A stretch of 64,000 nt of DNA from Dendrophyllia cribrosa (GCA_024195265.1 JAJLRJ010000008.1:41484373-41548372), one strand, 5' to 3'. Numbered from the stretch's first letter, positions 44,936 through 55,626 are shown. A program made the numbers and translations. Notes: generated from the letters alone by a model not told the origin.

Positions 44936-45519
44936 CTTCAATCAGTCCATTGTGGTTTTTAGTTTTTAGTTATGAATTTCTTGTTATACAAGGTTTAAAT
45001 AACAATTATCATGGTTGTCTGACAGTACCATACTGTCTCAGTGTTGAACAAACCCATCAGAGGATCCAAGCCTGTTGATAATATTGATAAATTGGATATT
45101 AAAAAGGCAAGAGCAGTGAAAATCATCCCTTTGCTTGGAACAAGTTTTTAGAAAAGATCCCAAAAATTGAATAACTAAGACATTTTCGTGCCTTTTTAAC
45201 CCATGAATACAAGAAGCATAATGAATGGGTAATCACAGGTAATGGAGGCAAATTCACTCACTCACTCGCTTCCTTACTCCTTCCATCAGCCGTAAACTTT
45301 TCTTGTTAATTGTGCTGACCAATGCACAAGGCTTTCGTGGTAAATGCAAAGGAATATATATAATAGGGGACATATTTTGCATTTGGAGTATTTTGATGGA
45401 ACGTTAAAAATAATCCGCAGAATTCAAATGGATTTTTCGACAGACACGCGTTTTAATGCTTATTCTCTTTAAAATAAGAAAAATTTGAACATCAAAAGCA
45501 GGTACCCCACCATACATGT

Positions 45520-45603
45520 AGCTCACATTGCTAAAACGTCTAGACAAATTGAACTAGCGAAAAGTTGCCCCGGTTTGAATCCTGGTGGGGACGTTTTTTT
45601 TTC
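45520..45603 (+). repeat. B-box-containing SINE-like fragment
   Basis: CGGTTTGAATCCTGGTGGGGA matches the tRNA B-box region and is followed by a T-run. The tRNA 5' half is not recognisable. Confidence 0.35.
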
Positions 45604-45973
45604 CCAAACTAGACATTGAACTGTGTTTATAAATTGATATTGTGTTCCGCATCAGCTCGCGGTAGAAGGTTCAAATGACATGCTGGCAGTTGTATCCAAA
45701 TTCTATACACTCGGATTCCGGCATTTAGATAAGCCTGGGAATTTATTATTAATTTTAAATGTTTGCCACAAATTTAATTTGTAATATCGTTCCATCTTTA
45801 GCAGCAATTACGACTCCAGCAAAGTAAGGATTCTTTCCCATCGCAGACTCAAGACCTGACTCGATGAAATATTCAACTTGCATTCGCAATCAGGTAACGC
45901 AAAATCTTGTGATACTCCCTCACGCAACTTATTTTCTATTCACAAAATAAGTACTACCCTTGGGTCGTACTAA

Positions 45974-46127
45974 TAGCGATATTTCTCGTTACGTCACCTA
46001 TTGTTATTAATGTGCCAACCAGAGAACTTTTGGCTGTTGAAACAAATAGTTCTTTTGTTTAATAGTTGGCAAATTTGAATAACAAAACAAATTTAACGTA
46101 ATGTTTGTAAACAGAGAAATATCGCTA
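45974..46127. mobile_element. MITE, TIR TAGCGATATTTCTC
   Basis: TAGCGATATTTCTCGTTACG at 45974 faces GAGAAATATCGCTA ending at 46127. 154 bp, non-coding. A second inverted pair (TTGCCA-type words) is not convincing. Confidence 0.7.
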
Positions 46128-46690
46128 TATATAGCCTCTGCACATTTGGTGTAGAATCTTTGATTTAGAGCATTTTACATTCACGAGTTGGTTCACTGAG
46201 GAGCCTTTGATTGTATTAAGGAAGGGTCGCTCAAACATGAGCCAGTGATGTAGAGCATTTCTTATTCAATGCACTTGACCGTACACTGCTGTACCGTCAT
46301 TAGCGACGTAATCATACCGAAAGCGCCATTTTCCAAGGGATTAGTTAAATTATAACACATAGACAATTACCTACCTCAGTCCAAAATAATACACAGCAGG
46401 AAGATACAAACAATTTGAGATTGATAAATAGGACAGCCAAATAGAAGGAAGTACCCTGCGAGCAGAGCCTCTTTCGATCCTCCTAGAAAGCAACTGAAAG
46501 AGTTGTAAGCCGGCTAAGTTATACTATTACGTTGTCTGGCTTTTTGTTGTGCCTGTTCCTATTAAAAAGTGGATTTTGACCCTGATCCCGCTTTATACTA
46601 AGTACTCGAGTTCAATCGTTCAGTTCGTTTAGTCGCCATCTTGAATGTCACGGCCCGAAAAAAACTGGGGAGAGTACAAAAACTGCTCAC
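46128..46690. other. No gene recognised
   Basis: Nothing supported. Confidence 0.45.
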
Positions 46691-46693
46691 GGG

Positions 46694-46745
46694 ACGGGGG
46701 GGGGGGGGAGGGGGGGGAGGGGGGGAGGGAGGAGGCGGGGAATCC
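46694..46745 (+). repeat. G/A-rich low-complexity tract
   Basis: Runs of G broken by single A residues, a potential G-quadruplex or triplex former. Confidence 0.8.
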
Positions 46746-47623
46746 CCCTCCCCGTTGGTTTTCTGAAACAGTAGAAAATGTTTGCATAACAATGGCGTGT
46801 AAAATATCATAAGTACTTCGGCTCGAGATTGTAAATCCCACACAACATCGCCAGTCATATTGTAAATAATACATAGAACGACTTTAATTTGTTAAAAAAC
46901 TTTCTTTAGTTCTTTCAAATGATTTCAGCGATTCCTAAGCACCCTTTTATTCAAGGGAAAAAAGTTGATATCAGGATAAAAAAAGTCTTGCCCCGGGAAA
47001 TAAAATAGACTTATCCCAAAATGAAGTATAAGGATTATTATAGTTTGTTCATGGAAGCTAAACAGGTACGGCCGACAGGATTTCGGAAATGGTCGAATTT
47101 TTGTGGTAGCCGTGATGTCACAAAACGTGGTTAACTTGCGCGTCCTTTAAATATAATTTGCTTCAAAAATCCAATAAACCAAGATTTTACCTAAGCAAAA
47201 TTAAAAAAAAGAATTAGAAGTTCATAAACACTTCTGATATAACTTTCATAAAGCTTTTCCAAATTGTGTTAGCAATGGTCTTAGTAATGACGCATGTTTT
47301 TTGTCAGTTGTTAATTCTTCAGTGGTTGATTGACGACTGGAGGTGAGAATGGCCAGGCCGGGCTCCTTTTATACCGGAACTTCGTGTTTAAAGGGTTTAT
47401 TTTCAGTGTGTCCAAATGGTTTGAGAGGGAGACAAATCAGTGCCTTGAAATAAGCAACCACTCACTTCTCTTTGTTTTTTTAAAAAATACAATAGAACAT
47501 TTAAAAACTGATAATAAAAAATTAAGAGCAAACCATTTAGTTATATATTTGAGACATTATATTATATTCAATAAAGTATGGGATTATGTTCTTCATCTCA
47601 AAGAATCTACCCAAGGTGAAGAT
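46746..47623. other. No gene recognised
   Basis: Nothing coding supported. The last ~40 bases (CCCAAGGTGAAGAT) look like the leftward continuation of the duplicated unit. Confidence 0.45.
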
Positions 47624-47820
47624 AGCCTGTTCCAGGCGTTCAGATAATGGGGAAAGCGCAAATAGTTGGGGAAGACGCGAAGAAAAGCGAGCGAAAAAAA
47701 TGCGGGGAGACGAGGCTCGCCTCCTCTCCCTAGTCTCCCCGCATTTTTTTCGCTCGCTTTTCTTCGCGCCTTCCCCAACTATTTGCGCTTTCCCCACTAT
47801 CTGAACGCCTGGAACAGGCT
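47624..47820. mobile_element. Near-perfect foldback element, RecQ-associated family
   Basis: A 197-bp palindrome: AGCCTGTTCCAGGCGTTC at the left and its complement at the right, with arms of about 90 bases through GGGGAAAGCGCAAATAGTTG and GAGCGAAAAAAATGCGGGGA. Its end is the same as that in front of the RecQ-like helicase at 2906-2925, and GGGGA-rich subterminal DNA is shared. The flanks AAGGTGAAGAT and AAGGAGAAGAAGAT look like an imperfect target duplication. Confidence 0.85.
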
Positions 47821-48399
47821 AAGGAGAAGAAGATTTGGATAGGGTTTACTGACAACTTACAAAATAATGACTAAAAGTTTAACTGATAACAAACTGACAA
47901 CTAAACTTAATTTTTACTGACAACTGACATTTGTATCAGAGTTAACTGACAACTGAGAACAGGCTTGGAAGACTGTAATATTCTTTAAACCCTTGGAAAA
48001 TAATTTTTTTTTTCGGTTTTATCTATGTCTTTTGACATCAAAGGACAGCAGATCAACGCAGGCTCGAATTTCCAGTGTATGATGACTCGGTGACTGAAGG
48101 CAGCGTTTAATCCTGTCTGTTATTCATTCCCGCGTCCTTTAAAGATACATTCATTCTATAAATAGTTATCCTCTAAAGGTGGTTTTCATGTTACGTCATC
48201 GCCGCCATGCTGGTGGACATAAACAATAGTTCTCTCATTAGCTCCTTTTGTTTGTCCACCAGCATTTATTCGTTTCACTATTGTTATCTATGTCTCTAGA
48301 GATTGGTTGCAAACCACCTATAAATAAAGCCGTCTGTCTGTCTGCGTATTCATCATTTAAATTTAAAATTTAAATTTAAATCCGCCAGACCGCAGTTAA
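47821..48399 (+). repeat. Duplicated unit copy 2, left part
   Basis: Aligns with 38391-38805 of copy 1, with one extra MITE (48177-48319). It ends at TTAA, where the 7-kb transposon begins, and continues at 55485. Confidence 0.85.
48177..48319. mobile_element. MITE, TIR AGGTGGTTT, absent from copy 1
   Basis: AGGTGGTTT and AAACCACCT bound a 143-bp insertion with CTGGTGGACA / TGTCCACCAG inside. Copy 1 reads straight through (CCTCTATAAATAAAGCC), so it inserted after the duplication. Confidence 0.8.
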
Positions 48400-48446
48400 T
48401 GCACTTATCATCGGCTTTCCCGGGGGTTGACCCCCGGGACACCCCC
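48400..48446 (+). repeat. Left 47-bp terminal inverted repeat
   Basis: Exact complement of 55438-55484. Contains the palindrome CCCGGGGGTTGACCCCCGGG at 48419-48438. Confidence 0.95.
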
Positions 48447-48724
48447 AGGGAACCCCCGGGAACATGCGGGGAATGGTGCGATTTTGCAGCTTTTTTTGCC
48501 CCGCAGGGTGGGGACATTGTTTAGTTTTGGAAATGAACACGCCAGACCCCCGGGATGCACCCCCGGGATTTGTTCAACATTGGTCAGCGGCACATCGCTT
48601 TCAAAATCCCGGATGAATTTGTCCAGAGGTTTGAAATCACAAGCCTACCGCCATTTTATATGTCATTTCTACGGAGTATGTAGTATGTTGGACATTTGTT
48701 AACACGCTTTTTGTAATATTAAAC

Positions 48725-51700
48725 ATGCCTTTGTACAAAGCATGGGACGTTGGAAGAAGGAAAAGAAAGTCCGTAGTTGCGGACAGTTTCGGTGAATTCG
48801 TTTCTAAAGGTGAGCTAGATTCCGTTTCGTCGTTTCTCAACATAAGCTTACATTCTGAAAATTAATAAGCATGTGTGGGTTCAATAACTAATTTTTAAGC
48901 TGCACTTCTCAATAGTCATATGTCCTATTAAATTTATAGCTAAAAGAAAACTTGAAATAAGCGATGAGAAAGATGTGACGGTGTATACCGAAGATGATGG
49001 CACCGAGATTGACGAAGACACTTTTAGTGCATTCGATTCTGGAAGCACCTTTATTTGCGCAGCAGGAAACGAAACCTGGTTGCCAACAACTACTCAAGAG
49101 GAAAGCAATATACCAAGATCGTCATCTTCAGTGGAAGTGAACACCATACAAACTTCGGATACTGTAACAGTGACACAGTCAGCTAAAGTGGGTGTGTACA
49201 AATTAATAAATATATATTTATATATTTAAGTTGAGTGTGTGCACATTTCACCACTTGGCTTTTTGAGAATTAAAATCATAGATAATTAAATGTGAATTTG
49301 ATATTGATTTTATATAAGCTTAGAGGGGTTTATTAAGACCTTACATTTATTTCATAATGTTGCAGAATCAATGCAGAGGACTCTGATAATTGCGGGGGGG
49401 AACCTTGTAGCTGGTCCTCCTGTTGTGGTATGTTTTTGCACTTTCGTAATAGAGTACAAGACAGTTTAAAATCTTAACATCTAAATGTCTTTGAAGTTGC
49501 TGGTAATCTGTGTATCAAGTAAGGTTAAATGGTAACTTGTGACCTGTGAGCCAAATTTGTAGTTTTTCAGGTTTTGGAAAATACTGTGGGGCATTTGTTG
49601 GCATTTTGAATAGTGCCAATGACTCTAATGTTATACAAAAACTGAAGAACAATTTAGAAAGGGTGTTTATTTTCATTTGGCAGAAACTAGAATTGACATA
49701 TATGTAAAACTGATTGTGAACATCAAACTTAAGGATCATTTTTAATACACAAGGCAATTTTTCTTGCAACAAACCTCTCGATAAAACATTGTGAGACAAC
49801 TTGCAAGGCAGAATGTATACAGTGACTGCAACTTATCATTCAACATTTCAAAAAGGTTGTTTAGCTTTCCCTGCAATGTGTCTCGCAATGGTGTTGTATT
49901 GCAAGTTGCAAGAAAAGCTTCGTCTGTGTAACAACACCTTCACTTTCATATTTTGGTTTATCTATGGAATGCATTAATTTGCAAAGTTGTGAAATACCAA
50001 ATGATAGATCCAAAAGGTCTTGATATTAGCAGGCAGGTTATAATTTTAAGAAAAACGACAAAACGTTTTAGTTTTAAAGACATGTTTCGACAGCAACTTC
50101 TGTCATCTTCAGTTAATAGTGTACAAAGCGTTGACAATGAATATATAAGTGGGAACAAATGTTAATTATGCTAATAACAACAATGTAAATAAGAGCGTGA
50201 CAATGTGAGAATTATAAGGATAGTTTCAAATTAACATGATATAATTGTTGATTCAAAGACGGTTTTTCTCTATGAATATGAAAAGCCTCTTTTATCTTGA
50301 GTTGGAAACTCGTAGAAGCGTGATCTAAAATATGAAAGCAATCTTGTGAACACAAGGTACGACAATGTTCAGAATTCAGTAGATGTTTGAAAATGTGAGA
50401 GGTCTTGTCATTGACTAAGTGCTCACGCACGCGTGTGGAAAAATGCCGGGTTGTTTCGCCGACATAACAGGCATTACAGCCCGCACATACAAACTTATAA
50501 ACCACACGCGAACGAAGCCCGTCAGGGACAGGGTCTTTCACACTAAACATGTTGCCTATCTTAAAGGAAGAAAAAACTAATTTTATATCCAAATCATTGC
50601 AATAGCGCTTGATAAAGTGACGAATCTTTTTCTGAGTAACGACAGAAAAATGGCCTGTGTAGGGCAGCTTAAAATAAAATGTAGGTGAAGTGGAAAGAGA
50701 ATCCCGGGGACAATGATTATTTAGGGTCCCAGTAATGTAGCGGTTAGATATTATAATATTTCCATCACTGAATGGATTCATTAATTTTATTTTTACCCAT
50801 TCGATGAAAGCAGAGAAAGCTCTTCTGTGTGTCTTCTTACCTGGTAACCACACCCTTGAATATAACAGGGATAATAGCACACCGTTAAGGTTCGATTAAG
50901 GTACTCTATTAGTAACTGGTAGTTTGAAAACATAGGTTGGAACTTCCGCTGAGGCAGCAGGGGATTCAGAGGCAAAGTGTGAATTTGAAAAGGAGAGCAA
51001 AATATTTGGAAAAGACGTGGATCGCCCTCTATCAGAGTACGAAAAGCAAATTAATGCTGCATCGCTACAGTTATGTCAAGAGAATGCTTCTCTCCTTAGT
51101 AATAGAAAGAAGCTTTTCGAACTATCAAAGCAAAAAATTGACGCAGATGGATACAATTACAAAAAGAAAACTTCAAGGTCAAAAATGTTTGGAATCAGTG
51201 CACAAAAGGCATCTGGAAGTGAAAATCAGCAGGCCAAAGTGGTGAAAGAGATTAGACAGAGGAAAATCAATGAATTGCGAGAAGACATTGAATCTTGTAA
51301 AGAAACTATATCGCTGTTGGAAAAGCAGAGGAGCAAATTTGTCTCAGCAGAAAAGTTTATTCAAGCAGCAGATGTTGTTGAGCAAGTTAAGACCCACAGG
51401 AAAAAAATGAGAGAGTCAGAAATGGAACTTGCGAAACACGAAAAAGCTGAATCACGTTCGAAGAAGTACCACAAAGAAAAGCAGAAAAAGTTGGCTTCAG
51501 GAAAGTGTCAGCCACAACGGCAGCTGACACTTTCAAACACACTGACACTTTCAAACACGGAGAGTTCAAACACAGAGAGTTCAAACCCGGAGAGTTCAAA
51601 CACAGAGAGTTCAAACCCGGAGAGTTCAAACCCGGAGAGTTCAAACACGGAGAGTTCAAACACGGAGAGTTCAAACACAGAGAGTTCAAACACGGAGAGT

Positions 51701-54700
51701 TTAGCTGGAATGATGAAAGACATTTCAACATGCACCTCAAATTGCATTTCTCCAGAAACCTCTGAGATTCATACTGGACTGAAAGAACACCCCGTGAATA
51801 CTGCCTCAAACAGCAATGCTCCCAAACCGGTTGGACAGAAACCAGGCCAGAGTTTTTGTTTAGCCCCACAGTAGATGCTGATTCTGTGGGGCGGGAAAAG
51901 ACAATGGCATTGTTGCATAAATATCTTCCTTACCTTTCTTCTTCCCTCAGTGATGTTTTGGCTGTCAATGGCTTCTACATTAGTAAAATCAGTGACCTGT
52001 CTTTAATGGAGTTTGTTGTGGCTAGGCAAGAATACTGTCGTCAGTATCATCTTCAGGGTTGCGCAGAATGCGTAAAACTTATTTCTGCAGCAAAGTGTAT
52101 TCTCACTGAAAATGTGGTAAAGCTACAGTCCGTATATGTAGAACAGTTTTTGAACAAAGGGTCAAAGTACAAAACAGATAAGGCTGTGAAACGGTTAATG
52201 CAGCTGCCAGTAGTTGTCTTCCCTGTTAAGGAGCATCAGAGGGTTACCCTTTATGTGACAGAATCAGAAGGATTAAACTGTTCAAAGGTGCAGATATTAA
52301 TCCAGAATTTGCTGGAGATGCAGGAGAAAAAAGCAAGTGACCTCAGCAAAGCTACTTTGTCAATTATATGCGATTTGGCCAGTTCAGAAGTAGATAAGAA
52401 ACTGATTAAGTATACTGCCCTAATAAGCTCAGGCATTTCTTCAACACAAGCCAGAAAGTTATATGGAATTTCAGAATCCACGACATTAAAGACAGAAGTC
52501 TCCCAAGCACTTGCAGTTGCTTCTGAAATCCAAGAAGCAGTGAACAAGCTTTCCTCGGTGAAAGAAAAATGTGTATTAGAAAGTCTAGGTATCATATTTG
52601 ATGAAGCATACAGTAGTGATGAAAGCCAAGATGAAAGTGGTGATGAAGAATCCATGAGCCTAAGTTTATTGGACTTAGAAGAAAAAGGAGAAACAGAAGA
52701 GCTTCAAGATTGTGATGGACCGATTTCAAAACCATTGGAAGAGGAACAGGATCCCCCTAGCAATGAATTGAATAGTAACTTGGAGAGAGTTAATTTAACA
52801 GACCCTGACTTTATGGACAAAAACACACCCACTGTTTCACCAGTACCATCAAATGAACATTTACTGAGTTTGCTTAGAGAAAATGACCTAAACTGGTTTT
52901 CCTTTGTAATGGAATTAAAGCTACTGTTAAATAACTACTCCAGTGAAGTTTTGAATCAGGCGTTGCTGGACTTTGCACATTTTCTTTCATCTAGTGATGT
53001 CAGTGAGGAAGAGGATAAGCAGATTGAGCAGTCGAGACAAGCCTTCCTGTTATCTGAGCGCCAAAATTTAGAGGAGGACATAAACTCTGATTCAGAAAGT
53101 GATGATCCAGAAGAGTATGCAGCCATTAAATTTACAGGGAATTTGAATGACCCTGCATTAAGACGTTTAGTTAAAAGGAAGAGGAACATTCTGAAAAGAA
53201 AAGCTAAGCGACTCTTTCATAGAGAAATAGCCGAAAGGGCTATTCTTAAGCGCCGAGTACCGCCGCGTGCTTCTAAGCTATTAAAAAAGTACCCCAATCT
53301 GGGAAAAGATATCGATCAGTTTGTCAGAGACAACAGAGTTGGGGCTGATGCCTGGCGCCGAACAGGCGTGGCGACGTTTGATGGCAATCTAAAGAGGGGT
53401 CCGCGTGTAACATACCAACGCATTAAGGAACATCTTCAAATGAAGTATAACACAACATTCAGTTATGGCGCTATAGTACAGCTATCAGTAGTGAAAAACA
53501 AAAGAAGGAAATCAGCAAAGAGGTACTGGGAAGCAGCTAATGTCAAATGCAGGAGAGCTAGGAAAGGCTTCAATGTTAGACTAAATGTGGATGCACACTG
53601 GAGTGCTTCGTTTTACAAAGGGCTTGACGTGATTCAATTTAAAGATGGAAGAGATAAGTGTCTAATCAACAGGGATGATGCAGCAGGTTTCCGTCTCGAT
53701 ACCACGTACACTCACAAGCAGCACCCTGTTGTTGCAGACAGTACAAATCAAGAGGTAACAACACGCACAGATTACGTCAATAAATACTCTTCAATTCTGC
53801 AGACTACCTCATATCTTGTACCAGAAACCAGCACCACCCCACAGTTAGCAGCAGGTATTGTAAAACCTCACATTGTGTTTCCAAAAAACCCAGCCCAGCA
53901 TGCTGCAGACCTTGCCATGTTGCAAAAAAAGGAGGAATTCAAAGCATGTCTGGATAACAAAACCATTGATTGCATCAGGGTAGATGGTGCATCAGATGAG
54001 GGTCCAATTCACCACGAAGTACAGTTTATGTGGGCGGAACGCCACCTTGAGCAAGCAAAGGTTTGTACCCTGGTTACCTCGAGAAGCAGTGGCTCATCCT
54101 ATCTAAACCGCGTAGAACTACAAAACGGATGTCTGGCTGTTGCCCATTCAAATCTGTACATACCCTCCACTATTCATGACTCCAATTTTGATGAAACAGG
54201 AGCAATCGATTATGATAAATTGAAGAAAAACCTTGACACAGCCTCAGATGTTTATATCAGCCGATGTGATCAAGCACCATTTGATGCATCTCAAATACAA
54301 CTTTTTAAGGGGTGTAAAAATGATCTTTCTAAGAAACTGCATGAAAGACGGCCCTTATTGCTGAAATTTCTGAAAGGAAGTAAAGAGACCAAAGCTAGCG
54401 TCAAGGAACAACACCCATTGCTCTATGATTACTTTACTGAGGTTTGGGAGTTGAGAACCAGACACATGGTCAAAAATCTACCAAGCCAGTATGTGTTTCA
54501 GCTACTGCCATGTTACCAAAACGGTTGTCCACACCCAGTCTGTATATCTGGAAAGCCAGAAACCGAGTACTGCTGGTACGAAGGAGGACCACCTTTATCC
54601 TACCTTCCAATTCCAATTCCTGATCCTAAGAGACCATGGGGAGACAAAAATTGTGCATCATGCCCTGGACACTGCAGTGGTCACTACTTAAATGCTCAAG

Positions 54701-55331
54701 ATCGCATCAAAAGGTACTACACTGGAAATGGTACAACAAAGGTCTCCAACCCTCCATCTGAAACATTCAAAATCCTGACAAAAAAAGCCACAGCTGACAT
54801 CGAAATAGCCAAACAGATGTTACTTCCAGTTGACGAGGTCAAAATGTGGTCAAAGCATATCAGTGATGTAGCAAGAGCACGGAAGCTAGGCGCCAAAAAG
54901 GCAGCAGCTACACGGCGTGCTAATAAGAAAGGAAAAGGTAACTTCAAAATACACGGTTTCAGTTCCATATTATACTGGTGGTGTTATTAATTGTCATTGT
55001 CTTTATTTTGTCATCAATAGATTCCACCCACAGCACTTCAGAAGTAGTACAGGAAGAAGAGGAAGAAGCAGATACACAGGAACTGTGGTGTCACTGTCAG
55101 GAACCTGAATATGGGTACGTCCATCTTTATTATACAACAATTGACTTCACTTTACTTTATTCTTTAGTATATTGTTTCAACTTAAAAATTTTTATTCTCA
55201 GATTCATGATTAAGTGTGATCAGGAAGGGGCCAACTGTTATACTTGGTACCACGGTCGCTGCGTGAAGATCAGTGCAAGAAGGGCGAAAAAAATGGACAA
55301 ATTTGTGTGCTTTAACTGCACGGAAAAATAG
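48725..55331 (+). CDS. Putative DDE transposase with coiled coil and PHD finger
   Basis: Seven exons fit GT-AG rules and phases: 48725-48809, 48940-49191, 49366-49427, 50936-about 51871, about 51872-54937, 55021-55114 and 55202-55331, roughly 1,540 codons. Order: acidic N-terminus (YTEDDGTEIDEDTF); coiled coil (KINELREDIESCKETISLLE); ten SNTES/SNPES repeats; and a large domain (SPTVDADSVGREKT onward). That domain has a basic helix-turn-helix-like part (KRKRNILKRKAKR, RRTGVATFDGNLKRGPRVTY). Candidate catalytic acids are D579 (LNVDAHWS), D710 (IRVDGASDEGP) and E754 (SYLNRVELQNG), numbered from 51856; the spacing of 130 and 43 residues and the NxxE motif fit an RNase-H-like DDE fold. Then a Cys-rich knuckle (CYQNGCPHPVC, CASCPGHC). 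The last two exons make a PHD finger (WCHC, CDQ, NC, YHGRC, FVCFNC). The two largest frames overlap around 51766-51874 in different phases; see findings. Function as transposase is inferred. Confidence 0.8.
50079..50112 (-). ncRNA. Hammerhead-ribozyme-like motif of the Penelope-like element
   Basis: The minus strand has CTGAAGA, a stem GACAG-loop-CTGTC, then GAAAC and, after a two-base gap, GTC. This matches the conserved hammerhead core (CUGANGA ... GAAA ... UH) with a short stem III, as described for Penelope-like elements. Stem I (outside GTC and CTGA) is weak here, with about four of six pairs. Activity is not shown. Confidence 0.6.
50212..50880 (-). CDS. Penelope-like GIY-YIG endonuclease fragment
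   Basis: This is an open reading frame with no stop or frameshift, ending with LNQQLYHVNLKLSL. In the PLE family the GIY-YIG domain nicks target DNA for reverse transcription. The signature Y-V-G-E-T-T-R-H-F and R-V-R-E-H are present, and the C-C pair (CAGCNAC) is typical of PLE nucleases. No start codon context is expected because the 5' part is lost. It is probably not translated. Confidence 0.85.
   Translation of the reverse strand: MLLSLLYSRVWLPGKKTHRRAFSAFIEWVKIKLMNPFSDGNIIISNRYITGTLNNHCPRDSLSTSPTFYFKLPYTGHFSVVTQKKIRHFIKRYCNDLDIKLVFSSFKIGNMFSVKDPVPDGLRSRVVYKFVCAGCNACYVGETTRHFSTRVREHLVNDKTSHIFKHLLNSEHCRTLCSQDCFHILDHASTSFQLKIKEAFHIHREKPSLNQQLYHVNLKLSL
51551..51700 (+). repeat. 15-bp coding minisatellite (SNTES units)
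   Basis: Ten units of TCAAACACGGAGAGT (variants ACA/CCC) encode SN[TP]ES. The array is open in other frames too (KHGEF and, on the minus strand, LSVFE). Confidence 0.9.
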
Positions 55332-55437
55332 AGGTATTTGGAATCTTAGCCCCTGGGGGAGGGGGATTTGTCATGATTTTATGCCCTGCACCCCGGGATT
55401 TTAGTAGGTTTTTGTTTGACCGTGAAAACAAATCCCC

Positions 55438-55484
55438 GGGGGTGTCCCGGGGGTCAACCCCCGGGAAAGCCGATGATAAGTGCA
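55438..55484 (-). repeat. Right 47-bp terminal inverted repeat
   Basis: Exact complement of 48400-48446, ending GATAAGTGCA. Confidence 0.95.
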
Positions 55485-55492
55485 TAAAAGCT

Positions 55493-55626
55493 AAGACCCG
55501 GTTCAAACGCATAGTTTGTTCTATTAACTTATGGCCGAATCTAATGCAAATGAACAAAATCTGTTGTTCTTGCTCATTTGCATTAGATTCGGCACATGTG
55601 AAGTTCGACGTTTGAACCGGGCCTAA
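55493..55626. mobile_element. MITE with nested hairpin, absent from copy 1
   Basis: Ends GACCCGGTTCAAACG and CGTTTGAACCGGGCCT. An exact 20-base inner inverted repeat lies at 55534-55553 and 55574-55593 (GCCGAATCTAATGCAAATGA). Absent from the homologous place in copy 1. Confidence 0.8.

Larger units (their letters stand above)
49970..50930 (-). mobile_element. 5'-truncated Penelope-like retroelement in the transposon intron
   Basis: The minus-strand frame 50880-50212 (222 residues) is the C-terminal part of a Penelope-like element. A connector (KLPYTGHFSVVTQKKIRHFI) precedes a GIY-YIG nuclease domain (YKFVCAGCNACYVGETTRHF then STRVREH, with a downstream FHILDHA and IKEAFHIHREKPSLNQQ). The reverse transcriptase is missing, so it is 5'-truncated. 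The 3' region (50211 to about 49970) carries the ribozyme-like motif. The exact ends are approximate. It lies antisense in intron 3 of the transposase gene and does not disturb the splice signals I placed; the acceptor at 50934-50935 is very close to its truncated end. Confidence 0.85.
48400..55484 (+). mobile_element. Complete 7.1-kb DNA transposon with PHD-finger transposase gene
   Basis: The terminal inverted repeats are 47 bp and identical (48400-48446 and 55438-55484), beginning TGCACTTATCATCGGC. TAA is duplicated at 48397-48399 and 55485-55487. The unoccupied paralogue near 38810-38820 reads CAATTAAAAGCT, which confirms that TAA is single there. Subterminal DNA on both sides is packed with CCCCCGGG palindromes, likely transposase-binding sites. 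The element encodes one multi-exon plus-strand gene (48725-55331), and a Penelope-like element is inserted in its third intron. Perfect TIRs and open exons argue for recent activity. A 3-bp TAA/TWA target recalls PIF/Harbinger, but the protein does not resemble a Harbinger transposase. I could not assign it to a named superfamily. Confidence 0.9.

Noticed and set aside
46598..46874. Proline-rich minus-strand frames
   Set aside because: They come from translating the G/A-rich low-complexity tract.
51387..51869. Minus-strand frame with LNSPCLNSL repeats
   Set aside because: Antisense reading of the SNTES array; no independent coding evidence.
48400..55484. Assignment of the 7-kb element to PIF/Harbinger from its TAA target
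   Set aside because: The transposase candidate and the long GC-rich TIRs do not resemble Harbinger, and there is no Myb-like companion gene.
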